A DNA stretch of 64,000 nucleotides from Cinnamomum chago (lineage: Eukaryota; Streptophyta; Magnoliopsida; Laurales; Lauraceae), in NCBI GenBank assembly GCA_038049695.1, contig CP142456.1, positions 70,525,422 to 70,589,421 on the forward strand. The letters run 5' to 3'. Of this stretch, positions 49,001 to 58,159 are shown one piece after another (position 1 is the first letter of the stretch; each line of letters begins with the position of its first letter). Under the pieces are notes generated by a model, which was given only the letters and a program-made list of their open reading frames with translations, did no database searches and was not told the DNA's origin. The translations under genes and the position numbers were made by a program.

Positions 49001-49159
49001 GCCCATTTGTTCGGACCTGAAAGTCTGTACATATCGAGAGTTGCAGGTGAGAAAAAAATTAGAAAAAGAGGTAAAATAAATAAAAAAACACAAACAAACA
49101 AAGGAACTGACCTTTCCAATACTACTTTGGTTAATTTGATTGTTGTTTTTTTCCTTCAT
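46092..49159 (-). CDS. MURA-type transposase fused to OTU cysteine protease (one internal stop)
   Basis: Four exons on the minus strand (49159-49112, 48871-48800, 48723-47546, 47466-46092) with consensus splice sites and agreeing phases give 890 codons. A FAR1-like N-terminal zinc region (about 60-140) is followed by the DDE transposase: D257 in LIMDCTYKT, D320 in VIVTDREL, then a KWHINRN motif and E435 in VESSHAQLK. A SWIM finger has C522, C524, C534 and H536. From about 705 lies an OTU domain with the catalytic DGNC (C715) and a HFVQL histidine (H832). Codon 370 (47734-47736) is TAG where the family has Trp; otherwise the frame is intact. The transposase cuts and joins element ends in the nucleus, and OTU domains remove ubiquitin-like modifiers. 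How the two cooperate is unknown. The start is the Met that opens a short exon; the N-terminal exons are less certain than the rest. Confidence 0.85.
48909..49030. repeat. 33-bp palindromic array 3 (TGTTCGGACC units)
   Basis: About three and a half units of the palindrome TGTTCGGACCTTAA-type joined by AAAGCCCATT spacers, period 33 bp. It lies inside the first intron of the transposase gene (48872-49111), mirroring array 1 in the other gene. Confidence 0.9.
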
Positions 49160-49474
49160 TGCACTAGAAAGTAGAGGAATGTAAGTGAAGATTAGTAGAA
49201 AAGTGGATGGAGGAAGTAGAGAAGTAGAGAGTGAGAGTAGAAAGTAAATGGCTTGAATATGAGAAGACTAACTTGTGTAAGTAGAGATGAGATGGAGGAA
49301 GATAGGAATGATGAGTAGATAGGAAGAAGATGGAGAACGTGAATATTGAGATGAGTGAGAGAGGAAGAAGACTTGTGTGTGAAAAGAAAATGGGTTTTGA
49401 GTAAGAGTTGGAATATGTCTATTTTGGTAATTTCATGAAGGGGCATGAATGTAATAAAAAAAAAACAAATTTCC

Positions 49475-49517
49475 TTGTGTGGGAAAAGTTAAATTTTGTG
49501 TGCCAATAGCACAGCCC
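49475..49517 (-). repeat. MULE right terminal inverted repeat
   Basis: Reverse complement begins GGGCTGTGCTATTGGCAC and is identical to the left repeat from the seventh base onward. Confidence 0.92.
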
Positions 49518-49768
49518 CACAAATGATGCAACATTTGATGGTCTTGTCCGAATGAGCTCGTGTCTTAAGGTCAGGTTTCTACTCAAATTTTCTTAAAAAC
49601 TAAGGATTCGTAAATAATGAGGAAAATGAATTTCTGTAGGCAAGAAAATGGCGGGTGGAGAACAAAGGGTTGCACACCTGATTGGGTACCCCATTTCTCA
49701 CCTTACTGTCCATTATTAGATGTGAGAAGAAGTGTGCCAAATGAGTCAAACAAAGAGAAAAAACAAGA

Positions 49769-49914
49769 GAGCGGTTGAAGGTAAAGTGCACAAAATGACA
49801 AAAAAACTATACTTAAAATGGCATTAAATGACAAAACTATTCTTAGAGGACACTAAATGACAAAAAGGAGGAGTAATTTTGTTGTCATTTAGTGCATTTA
49901 CCTTCAACCCCTCC
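49769..49914. mobile_element. Foldback MITE-like element
   Basis: About 35-bp inverted ends: GGTTGAAGGTAAAGTGCA near 49773 and the complement of GGTTGAAGGTAAATGCAC ending near 49911. The interior repeats AAATGACAAAA. The target duplication is not clear. Confidence 0.6.
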
Positions 49915-49929
49915 TTCTTTTTTTCCCTC

Positions 49930-52880
49930 TTGATTTGACCCTTAATTTTAAGGCATTCAATCCTTCATGCAAACAAACATTCGGGATGAAAATATAATAG
50001 TAATAGATTTTTGGGTAAATTAACGAGAGATCCCTGAGTATTGGGTTATAAAGTCTTTAGTATAAGGTAATATCGTTTAAGGCCTAGAGTCCCTTGCGCA
50101 TAAGATTAATACAGGCGGAGGTCCCTTAGCTTGCCACATCATACATTTTTGTGGCTAATTTGCCCATTCAACTGTTTAGGCATAATTTTTAAAATTTTAA
50201 ATTTCAAATCTTTCATTCCCCTTCAATTTTAGGATAAGGTTCTCTCTCATTTCTCTCATTGGCAAAGAAAAAGACAACAAATTGTTGTCTCTTGGTTACT
50301 GCAGCAGAACCAGAACAAAGGAGGTCTGGGGCTCTGTTACATCGCATAGTCTTCAACGATGAAGACGCAGATTTGAGTTTGCTAGAGAAGACGACCGGAA
50401 GTTGTAGAGAAAATCAGAGTTTATGTGATCTTCTATAGTTTTTTTCTTCATGTGGCTACTGTATATCCTTTTTTATTTTTTATTTTTTATTGTGAGTTTC
50501 TTCGAAAAGATATATAAGTTTGTTTTAGTTTTTTTCAAAAGGGTTTGTTTCAAACTCAGATAAATTTATCTGAACTTCTGGTAAAACTCAGACAAATCTA
50601 TTTGAGTTTTAAACAATTTTTTTGAGTTTCAACCAAGTTTATTTGAGTTTGGAAAAAATTTATTCCAGGTTGAAAAAAAATTATCTAAGTTTTGTCCAGT
50701 CCCATGTGCAGATTCTCTGGATGATTTCTCCTTCTCAAATAAATTTATTTGAGTTTTGCTCAGTCTCACGTGTAGATTTTCTAGAAGATTTATCCTACTT
50801 TTAATCAGTTTTTTTTTCATTTTCTTTCTCTTATCTGTCGTAATCCTTGATTTGTGCAGTTAAATAATCTTTGTAAAATTAAAGAATCTTCTCCCTTTTT
50901 TTTCTCCAAATAAATCTTTTAACGAAATCAATTTTCCTTTTTCGTATATCGTACATAGTGTATTAAGAAGGGCACTCTGGACTTTTTAACCATTTAAAAG
51001 TTGAAAAAGGACCTTTGGCTCTATGGAAAAAGAGTGTGGACTGTTTGCAATAAAAATCAAAGCTGAGGGACCTCCGACCAAATGCCCCTAGATTTTTCAT
51101 GAGTATTCCATTTCCATACACCCCTAAAAACTCCTCGGTTATTCTTGTTATGAACTTTTTATCCTTAATATTAAAAACGCCATTTAGACCTTTTCTATAA
51201 AAAAAAAGGTGCCAAATAGAAGGTAGAAATGAATTTTTTAGCAGGTTGGAGCAAACCAATATGAGAATTGAAACAGTCTAGACTCTACAAGTCTCCTTGA
51301 TGGGTGATGGGACTAATTTTATCTCAATTTGGCTAGACCTGCGGCCCACCTTAAATTGGTCAAATCTAAAACATCTGATTAAGCAGAAAAAGAAAAGAAA
51401 AGAAAAAAGAAGAGTAAATTGTCTGTTTCACTTGTGATCAATCTCATCGTGGCCTCAACTCCTATTAAAATAAAATTTGACACATACAATACCCTGACTT
51501 TGAGGAGTTTACATTTTTTGAGGTGAGCTCTACCAACAAAAACTCATTGACCCATTACACAAAACTGAATATAGAGTGGCCTCGTAGGTGGGGCTCAATT
51601 CAAGAGCCTAATATTGCTTCGAAAACAAATCCATATTTTAAAGAGAATTAGGCAATGTCGACATATATAATAGGGTTGCATATTTATCTTCATGACTATA
51701 AACCCTGTGCCCTATAATCAGCCTTTTAGCTAAAAAAGAACTTCATTTTAATCATTTTCATTTCTCTAATCTTCTCAATGAGTTGTATTTAAAAAAAAAA
51801 AAATTGGTTAACATAGAAGAATCACTTGCATAAGCCTATGAAAGTTTTGGCTCTTGTCATCATCATATGATTTTGATTGGCGTCGTCAAATCCATATAGC
51901 CGACCCCACCTAGTGGGAAAAGGCTTAGTTTGGTTTGGTTTGGTTTACGTAGAAAATATATAGCTTTCCATTTTCATGTGGGAAGAAAGCATTGGACGTC
52001 CAAGGAAAGTGTTCATATCTCAATTAAAAAGATCCTAATTCACCCAAAAACAGAACAAGTGAAATGGCAAGGCACAACCAACAGGTCACAAGAGACAAAA
52101 CTTCAATATTAAGAAGGGAAAGGTTGCGTCTATTTCTATGTTAAGCTCAATTATATAGTTAGCTGTATTTTTTTGTTGGTGATGTGTGAAGGGATTATTT
52201 TCCCCTCTTGGACATCTTTGGATAAGGCTTCAAATTTATCCCTAGTTCTCAAAAGTGGCTAGGCCATTATTATGTAATTAACGTCTGGTCTTATGGGCTC
52301 ACATAATGATTTACATTTGTTAATTTTTATAAATCGTTACTCACCCTAATTTAACAATAATCCCATCTATATTGATGGTTGGATTGATCATGTAAAAAAA
52401 AAAAAAAAAACAAACAAACATAGAAACTGACACATGGGAGTCTTCTCACCATTTCAAAAGTCAAGTGCTATAATAAGGAACCATTCAAAAATAAAAAATA
52501 AAAAATTACATAATCAGGAATGGAAAACTATCCTAATCTATTAGTTTAGGGCAATGTTGGGAAAACTCATGAGTTGGACTTTGACTCGTCTATTTCTAAA
52601 ATATAAACTCATAGAAATTCAACTCGATGACTTATGAGACTCATGTTTTTTTTCCAAAATCCTTAATAAAATTTAAAAAGAATGGATCAAATAGTTATAA
52701 AAATTGGATAAACATAAATTTACACTACATTTATTAATAATAACAAGTTCAAATCAATAAATTTATTACATCTATATCAATCATTTTTAATTTGGTAACC
52801 CTATACCTCATGCATTAATTACTTATATTTGACTTGAGCTAAACCTATATTTGTCTCATAGACACACATCACAACTTTGG
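49930..52880. other. Intergenic, AT-rich with short repeats
   Basis: 50550-50810 contains repeated CTCAGATAAATTTAT-like palindromes and two copies of a block with TTTTGYYCAGTCYCAYGTG (50690 and 50756). Sequences at 50100 (GGAGGTCCCTTAGC) and 51062 (GCTGAGGGACCTCC) are mutually inverted and may bound an old transposon of about 970 bp. No gene is seen. Confidence 0.4.
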
Positions 52881-52884
52881 CTTA

Positions 52885-53068
52885 TGTTCCGGTCTTCTAG
52901 ATCAGTTGGCTTAGAACACTATTTGCATCCGTAGGTTTTAAGTTCGAAACTGCATTATTACACTGGATACAGTGGGGCTACAGGGGAGTTTACCTGGCTT
53001 CTCTCTAGGATTGGAGGGATTAGTCCAATCCAAAAAATTAAAAATCTGTGATAAAAAAAAAAAAAAAA
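52885..53068 (+). mobile_element. tRNA-derived SINE
   Basis: Starts near TTCTAGATCAGTTGGCTTAG (A-box-like), with a B-box-like TTTAAGTTCGAAACTGC. Its body with CAGGGGAGTTTACCTGGCTTC matches the SINE inserted at 37369-37557. It ends in an A-run at 53052-53068. It lies about 750 bp upstream of the HsfB2-like gene. Confidence 0.75.
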
Positions 53069-53140
53069 CACTCGTAATGCCCATTTTAGCCGGAAGCTCC
53101 GGTGACTCTTCTGGAGGTCTTTAAAACACGTTGTTGTTCG

Positions 53141-53532
53141 CACGTGTACAGAAACTTGCTTTATCAAAAAACCAAAAAAAGAGCCCAAAGAAAACTTCTA
53201 GACGTGTCTTCTTCTCTCACGGAAAAAAAAAATAGTCTCCATCAATCCTAGGCACGCACGTTATCTATTACACGTCATTCTTCCTTTATTTCCTCTCTCT
53301 CTCTCAAAACCAACTCACAGAGAATCCTCTGAGTCCTTACCCATTTAACCCATCCATCAATCATACCCACATCCAAATTCCAATCAACGGCCCAGATCAA
53401 CAATCACTCCTAAAATCAGGAGTTACTGATCATAAAAAAAAAATAAAGAAGAAATTCAGTTACCGGTTACAGTAAATCCGTAACCTTATCTCCAGGTCCA
53501 GGGCCTCCGCTCCACCTCGTTACCGACACGTG
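53141..53532 (+). promoter_or_regulatory. Upstream G-boxes of the HsfB2-like gene
   Basis: CACGTG occurs at 53141-53146 and again at 53527-53532 (in GACACGTGTCA), within 700 bp upstream of the start codon. These are potential bZIP/bHLH sites; function is inferred. Confidence 0.4.
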
Positions 53533-53554
53533 TCATCCCCAATCGATTAACCAA

Positions 53555-53567
53555 GAAACTTCTGGAA
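53555..53567 (+). promoter_or_regulatory. Perfect heat shock element 1
   Basis: GAAACTTCTGGAA fits GAAnnTTCnnGAA exactly, 254 bp upstream of the HsfB2-like ATG. It is expected to bind HSF trimers. Confidence 0.7.
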
Positions 53568-53665
53568 AAGACGTACAAAAACCTTCTGGTGCCTTCCTTT
53601 CTCTTTTTGCTAGAACGGTGGTGGGTCTCTCTCTATCTTTTCTCCCCCCTCCCGTTTAATAACCA

Positions 53666-53678
53666 GAAGCTTCTAGAA
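53666..53678 (+). promoter_or_regulatory. Perfect heat shock element 2
   Basis: GAAGCTTCTAGAA again fits the three-unit consensus, 143 bp upstream of the ATG. A TTTAATAA stretch that could act as a TATA box lies just before it (53654-53661). Confidence 0.7.
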
Positions 53679-53820
53679 ATTACACAAAATCACCTCTTCC
53701 ACTCTCTCTCTCTTTCTTCGTTCTCCATTCTCTCAGATCTAGGGCTTCGAATTCGATCTTCGATCTTCACGACCAGTACTTGGTTTTTCCGGCGAAGGAG
53801 AGGTGGATTGATCGGCGGCC

Positions 53821-54852
53821 ATGGCTCCTCCGCCGGAGCAGAACGGCGAATCGACGGCTGCGGACGCTCACAGATCTCTTCCCACTCCCTTCCTCACGAA
53901 GACGTATCAGCTCGTAGACGATCCGGCGATCGATGACGTGATTTCCTGGAACGACGACGGAACGACCTTCGTCGTCTGGCGTCCGGCCGAGTTCGCCAGA
54001 GATCTGCTCCCGAAATACTTCAAGCACAATAATTTCTCCAGCTTCGTGCGGCAGCTCAACACCTACGTAAGTCTCTACGAAAATTCTCTCTCTCTCTCTT
54101 TTTCTGTGATCGATTGCGTTAGATCTGTACGAATCCTGTTCGATCTCACCGTAAGTACGGATTTTCACCAGGGATTTCGGAAGATCGTGCCGGATCGGTG
54201 GGAATTCGCTAACGAATGCTTCAAGCGAGGCGAGAAGCGGCTTCTGTGCGACATACACCGACGGAAAATATCTCCGACGGCTCCGGCGGTTTGTCCGGCG
54301 TCCATGGTGGTTGCGAGGGCCGGATCGCCGACGAACTCAGGCGAGGAGCAGGTGATCTCGTCGAACTCGTCGCCGGCGGCGAGCGTCCCGCCGACGCCGT
54401 GCAGCGTGGCGGAGCTGATGGACGAGAACGAGCGGCTGAGGAAGGAGAACTCTCAGCTGTCCAGGGAATTGTCGCAGATGAAGAGCCTCTGCAACAACAT
54501 CCTTTCCCTCATGTCCAAGTACGCGAGAAGCCAGTCGGAAGGCGGCTTTCAGGCTGAGAAGGCGCTCGAGCTAATGCCGATGAAGCGGCTTCCCGACGAG
54601 GCAGAGCCGTCCGTCGCCGGACTTAGCCGCGCGAAGGCGGAGGAGGTGGCGGAGGCGGTGGAGGAGGCGAGGACGAGGTTGTTTGGGGTTCCGATCGGGA
54701 TGAAGCGCGGGAGAGATGAGGACGAGGAGCAACAGCAGGAACAGGCCGGGGCTGAGATCAAATCTGAGCCGTTGGATGATTCGTGCCCGGATCATCTCGA
54801 CTGTGGATGGTTGCAGTACTCTTGTGGAACCAACCAAAGGGTCTGCAATTGA
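53821..54852 (+). CDS. HSFB2: Class B heat stress transcription factor, HsfB2-like
   Basis: Two exons, 53821-54066 and 54172-54852, give 308 residues. The HSF DNA-binding domain (18-115) is split by the family's conserved intron within NTY|GFRK. HR-A/B with its leucine heptads (about 160-200) has no class A insert. The LFGV repression motif (252-255) and a basic KRGR (260-263) follow, which together mark class B2. Such factors bind heat shock elements in the nucleus and repress or attenuate the heat response and some defence genes. No class A AHA activation motif is seen. The start has a good context (GCCATGGC), and no upstream ATG lies in the last 200 bp of the leader. The 105-bp GT-AG intron (54067-54171) is in frame with no stop. 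B2a and B2b cannot be told apart here. Confidence 0.93.
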   Translation: MAPPPEQNGESTAADAHRSLPTPFLTKTYQLVDDPAIDDVISWNDDGTTFVVWRPAEFARDLLPKYFKHNNFSSFVRQLNTYVSLYENSLSLSFSVIDCVRSVRILFDLTVSTDFHQGFRKIVPDRWEFANECFKRGEKRLLCDIHRRKISPTAPAVCPASMVVARAGSPTNSGEEQVISSNSSPAASVPPTPCSVAELMDENERLRKENSQLSRELSQMKSLCNNILSLMSKYARSQSEGGFQAEKALELMPMKRLPDEAEPSVAGLSRAKAEEVAEAVEEARTRLFGVPIGMKRGRDEDEEQQQEQAGAEIKSEPLDDSCPDHLDCGWLQYSCGTNQRVCN

Positions 54853-54865
54853 GATTGAAAGCCCG

Positions 54866-54941
54866 CACGTGCGGAACTAGAGTCACGTGATCAGCAATGG
54901 TGATGGAGAGCCCTGCACGTGTGAAACCGGATAGGCACGTG
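54866..54941 (+). promoter_or_regulatory. Four G-boxes just downstream of the HsfB2-like stop
   Basis: CACGTG at 54866, 54884, 54916 and 54936, arranged as two copies of a pair about 50 bp apart within a duplicated AGCCCxGCACGTG...TCACGTGAT block. They lie 14-89 bp after the stop, presumably in the 3' untranslated region. Confidence 0.8.
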
Positions 54942-54949
54942 ATCTCCTC

Positions 54950-55540
54950 CCTCTTTCTCTCTCTCTATCTCATGTGTATTTGACGACGGTAAAAGCGATG
55001 GAAAGATGTCGTTTTTGCTTTTGATTATTGTTCTCTTTTGATTTTCTGGTACTTTCTGGTAACGCGGAAAAGTAGGCGAGAATATCTTATATTATAACAT
55101 ATTTCTATAACGCTACTATCGGGATTGGATGATTTAAACATAACCCCACCTGTATTTTTTTTGAGAATTTCAAATAGCTACCCAAGTTTGTAGAATTACA
55201 GATAGCTACACCTTCACGTTTCTTCTAGAAAAGGACTTCCTCTTAGTTAATGTGAAACTGTTGATCAAACACCGTAGCTGTCAATCAATGGCTAACGTTA
55301 TAAAAAGTCATTTACATCTTGACCTGTTCATATTAAATTTGTAGTAACAGCATTGAAGGACCGATGGTTTAATGGAAGTCAAGTTAGAATATTTGCAATC
55401 CCTTCTTTTAATAATAGTAAAATGTGACGGATATCATCATCGGGTCAAAACTGGCCTTTGGGTGAGGGGGTTTTTTTTTTTTTTTTTTAGTTTAAATTTT
55501 AGTTTTAGCTTTGTAGAGGAGGTTACGGTTAAGAACATTA
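54950..55540 (+). other. 3' flank of the HsfB2-like gene
   Basis: Contains a CTCTCTCT stretch at 54951-54965 and T-rich sequence. No other gene is seen. Confidence 0.35.
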
Positions 55541-55544
55541 AGGG

Positions 55545-56350
55545 TAAGGTAAGGGCATGTTTGGATGCACAAAAAAAATAATATTTTATAAAATAAAATC
55601 TTTTAATTTTAAAAGAAGGGAATTTTGTGTGTTCGGTAACGTAAGAAAAATTAAAAGAAAATATTCTTTTCTTTCAAAAGGTTCAATTTTGCCTCTTATA
55701 GTTCTTCATTTGTTTCAAAATGACAATTAAAAAATGGTAGAGTATAGTAAAGACTTTAATTTTATAGTAAAGTAAATTAAAAGTAAATGTCATGGCAAGG
55801 TAAATTTGGGGTAAAGTAGAGATAGGATAAAATATTTTGTAAAATAAAGTGGAATGAATGGTAAAGCAGTTTTTTTTTTTTTTTTACTTTACTTTATCAC
55901 ATTTTATCATAATTTTATATGGTAAAGTAAAAAATAAAGATTGATGTTATATCATAGTAAATGTGAGGTAAAGTAAGGTGAGATGAAGTATGTGGTAAAG
56001 TAAAGTGAAAGAGAGAGTTGTAAAGTAGTTTTTGTATTGACTGGATTTTATTATATTTTATCATGGTTTTATGTGATAAAAGAAAAGTAACTTAAGGAAA
56101 AAATATGGCAGTTGAATTTTACTTTACTATACTATTTTTTTTATTCATATTTGGAAAATTACATATAAATTAATTTATTTAATAAAAAATTATTCTAATA
56201 ATATATTTTACTTTAATTATGGCACAGTTCAAACAACTAAATTTAAAATCTGTAAAATTATTCAAAACTCGCTAAACAGGAAAAATATTATAATATTTTA
56301 TTTTATAATATTTAAATTTATAAATATTTCATTCTGAAACGGACGGGAAG
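55545..56350. repeat. AT-rich element with repeated GGTAAAGTAAA blocks
   Basis: Begins near GGGCATGTTTGGATGCAC. It contains at least two diverged copies of a block of about 150 bp with GGTAAAGTA and TTTATCATRRTTTTAT (55770-55920, 55940-56080). It is probably a degraded DNA transposon; its right end is not resolved. Confidence 0.4.
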
Positions 56351-56359
56351 ATTAAATGG

Positions 56360-57946
56360 TTACGTGAGATGGTTGATGTTTTTAATTGATGTCCTTAGAA
56401 ACAGCATTCTTGACCGTCGTCGGATCAATCATCTTAGTTAGATGTCGGGTATACTGTATACCCCCCCTTCCTCGTTCTTTGTCCCATGTATCGTATGTCG
56501 TATGCATGCTTCCTCCTCTTTGCGCCATCCGATCTTCTATGAAGTTGATCAAACCATTCAGTCCATTTGAATCTAACAAAATCTGGTGGGACCCATGTAG
56601 AAGGGAGTGTTTGGATGGTTGGGTTGTTAGGTGGGCTCCATTATGTCGGGCAAGGGGCGCATGTACTAAGTGCAGTACATGTCGAGTAATGTTCACAAGG
56701 AAAACCCCGCTCCATCGATCTCCAAGTGACTGAACTTATGTCGGACGCTACCGTCCTTTCAGCTTCCAAATCTTCCTTGACTGCTTCAGGCCGAATAGAA
56801 GTCACCCGAGGCTTTTAATATTGTAAGAAAGTCAAAGATAACAAACAAAACATTAGATTTTTAGGAGAAGCTTGTAGTGGAGGAGTGAGTTCCTACTTCC
56901 TACAGAGGAAGATTTCCTCTAGGTGGGTTGGATGTTGACATGAATGTGGTTGCGTCGGGTGGGTTGAAAAAATGTGAGGACTACTTCATGTACTTAAATG
57001 GGGATATGCCATTTGAAAGGAAGGTGGTTGTTAGTTGGGCTTTGACAGTAAACAGTGATTATATATATGTGAAATGGACGATCGGGGGTACAGATATTTT
57101 ATTTGTTCGGACAATGAGGAAGTTTTAGAGTTGTTTTTTCTTATTTGTTTTTCCTATACCTTCCAAGGGCTTAGGATTTATACATATGCACATGTGGCTT
57201 TAGTAGTTACAAATAAGTCCCTTCTTTTTTTTATTTTAATACCTTTCATATTTTCAAATTCAATACCCATTCACCATAAGTTTTTAGAGTGGAATGACAC
57301 TTTTGCCCATCTATTTATCCCTATATACATAATTTCAAAATGTCTAAGACTTATTTTTCTCTAAACTTACGTAAATCCATTTTTTATCAATACATGACTC
57401 ATTCCATTAAACCTAAATCGATCGTAGTGACAGTCAGTACCGGTACTTATAATTGGTTATAATTGATCCAATCCATGCATGACCCACTATTAGATTGATG
57501 AAAGTTTTAAAATAGATGATTATACTTCATATGCATGAGAGAATTATCGAGAAAGAGAAAGCATTGTGCCTAGAAAAATAATAATATTTCTATAAATAAT
57601 GATATACTCATTTTTATTTAATGAATGTAAGGGCAAATTTATCATTTTTATAAGAATTTAAGCACAAACCTTATGGTGGTTGCTCATTCTCATGACTCTG
57701 GGGATATAGAATGTATTATAATGAAAAAGAAGTGGCATATTTACAAATACTAAAACCATAAGGGCCTATTTATGAATCCTAAAAACCTTAGTGGGTATAT
57801 ATAAAGAACTCAGTTTTATAATCATTCTTTTGATAGAAAAGTTTTCATGTTACTTGTCTGATCTAGTGATCTTGAGTAAATGGAGGTTTACCAAACATCC
57901 TTTAATTTGGTAAAACATTAATTATGCAGACACTCGTAAGACCATA

Positions 57947-57977
<31 letters not shown>

Positions 57978-58036
57978 CCTAGGCCCTAGTTCAAGGAACT
58001 AAGAGAGCCCACACAAGTGGGAAGATGGAGCTCACA
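56360..58036. other. Intergenic, no gene recognised
   Basis: No supported coding. The frames at 56382-56733 overlap on opposite strands and match no known family. A (TA)n run lies at 57946-57971. Confidence 0.35.
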
Positions 58037-58150
58037 AAGTAGGAAGGATGGCTCACAGAAGTGCCAAGAGTAAGCTCACTAAGTAGGAAGGATGGCTCAC
58101 AGAAGTGACAAGAGTAAGCTCACGAAGTGGGAAGGATGGCCCACAAAGTG
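58037..58150. repeat. Tandem repeat, 44-bp unit
   Basis: Two full copies and a partial third (starts 58037, 58081 and 58125) contain GGAAGGATGGCTCACAGAAG and GTAAGCTCAC. Confidence 0.85.
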
Positions 58151-58159
58151 AAAAGAGGC

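Larger units (their letters stand above)
42929..49517. mobile_element. Complete 6.6-kb Mutator-like element (MULE)
   Basis: The 6589-bp element has 43-bp terminal inverted repeats (42929-42971 and 49475-49517). They differ only at three positions near the outer end and share TGCTATTGGCACACAAAATT onward. The flanks are TACAAATGA (42920-42928) and CACAAATGA (49518-49526), an 8-of-9 match to a Mutator 9-bp target duplication. It carries a Plant Mobile Domain gene on the plus strand and a MURA-type transposase fused to an OTU protease on the minus strand, in convergent orientation. Palindromic arrays lie in both first introns and between the genes. Near-identical ends suggest fairly recent activity, while one nonsense codon in the transposase suggests this copy is now non-autonomous. 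Confidence 0.92.

Noticed and set aside
53589..53936. 115-codon plus-strand frame as an upstream ORF of HsfB2
   Set aside because: It does not begin with ATG, and no ATG occurs in the leader before 53821 in this stretch.
53767..54258. 163-codon minus-strand frame over HSF exon 1
   Set aside because: Shadow of the HsfB2 coding strand in GC-rich sequence.
56382..56733. Opposed frames of 104 and 115 codons
   Set aside because: Both strands are open over the same bases with no family resemblance; treated as chance.
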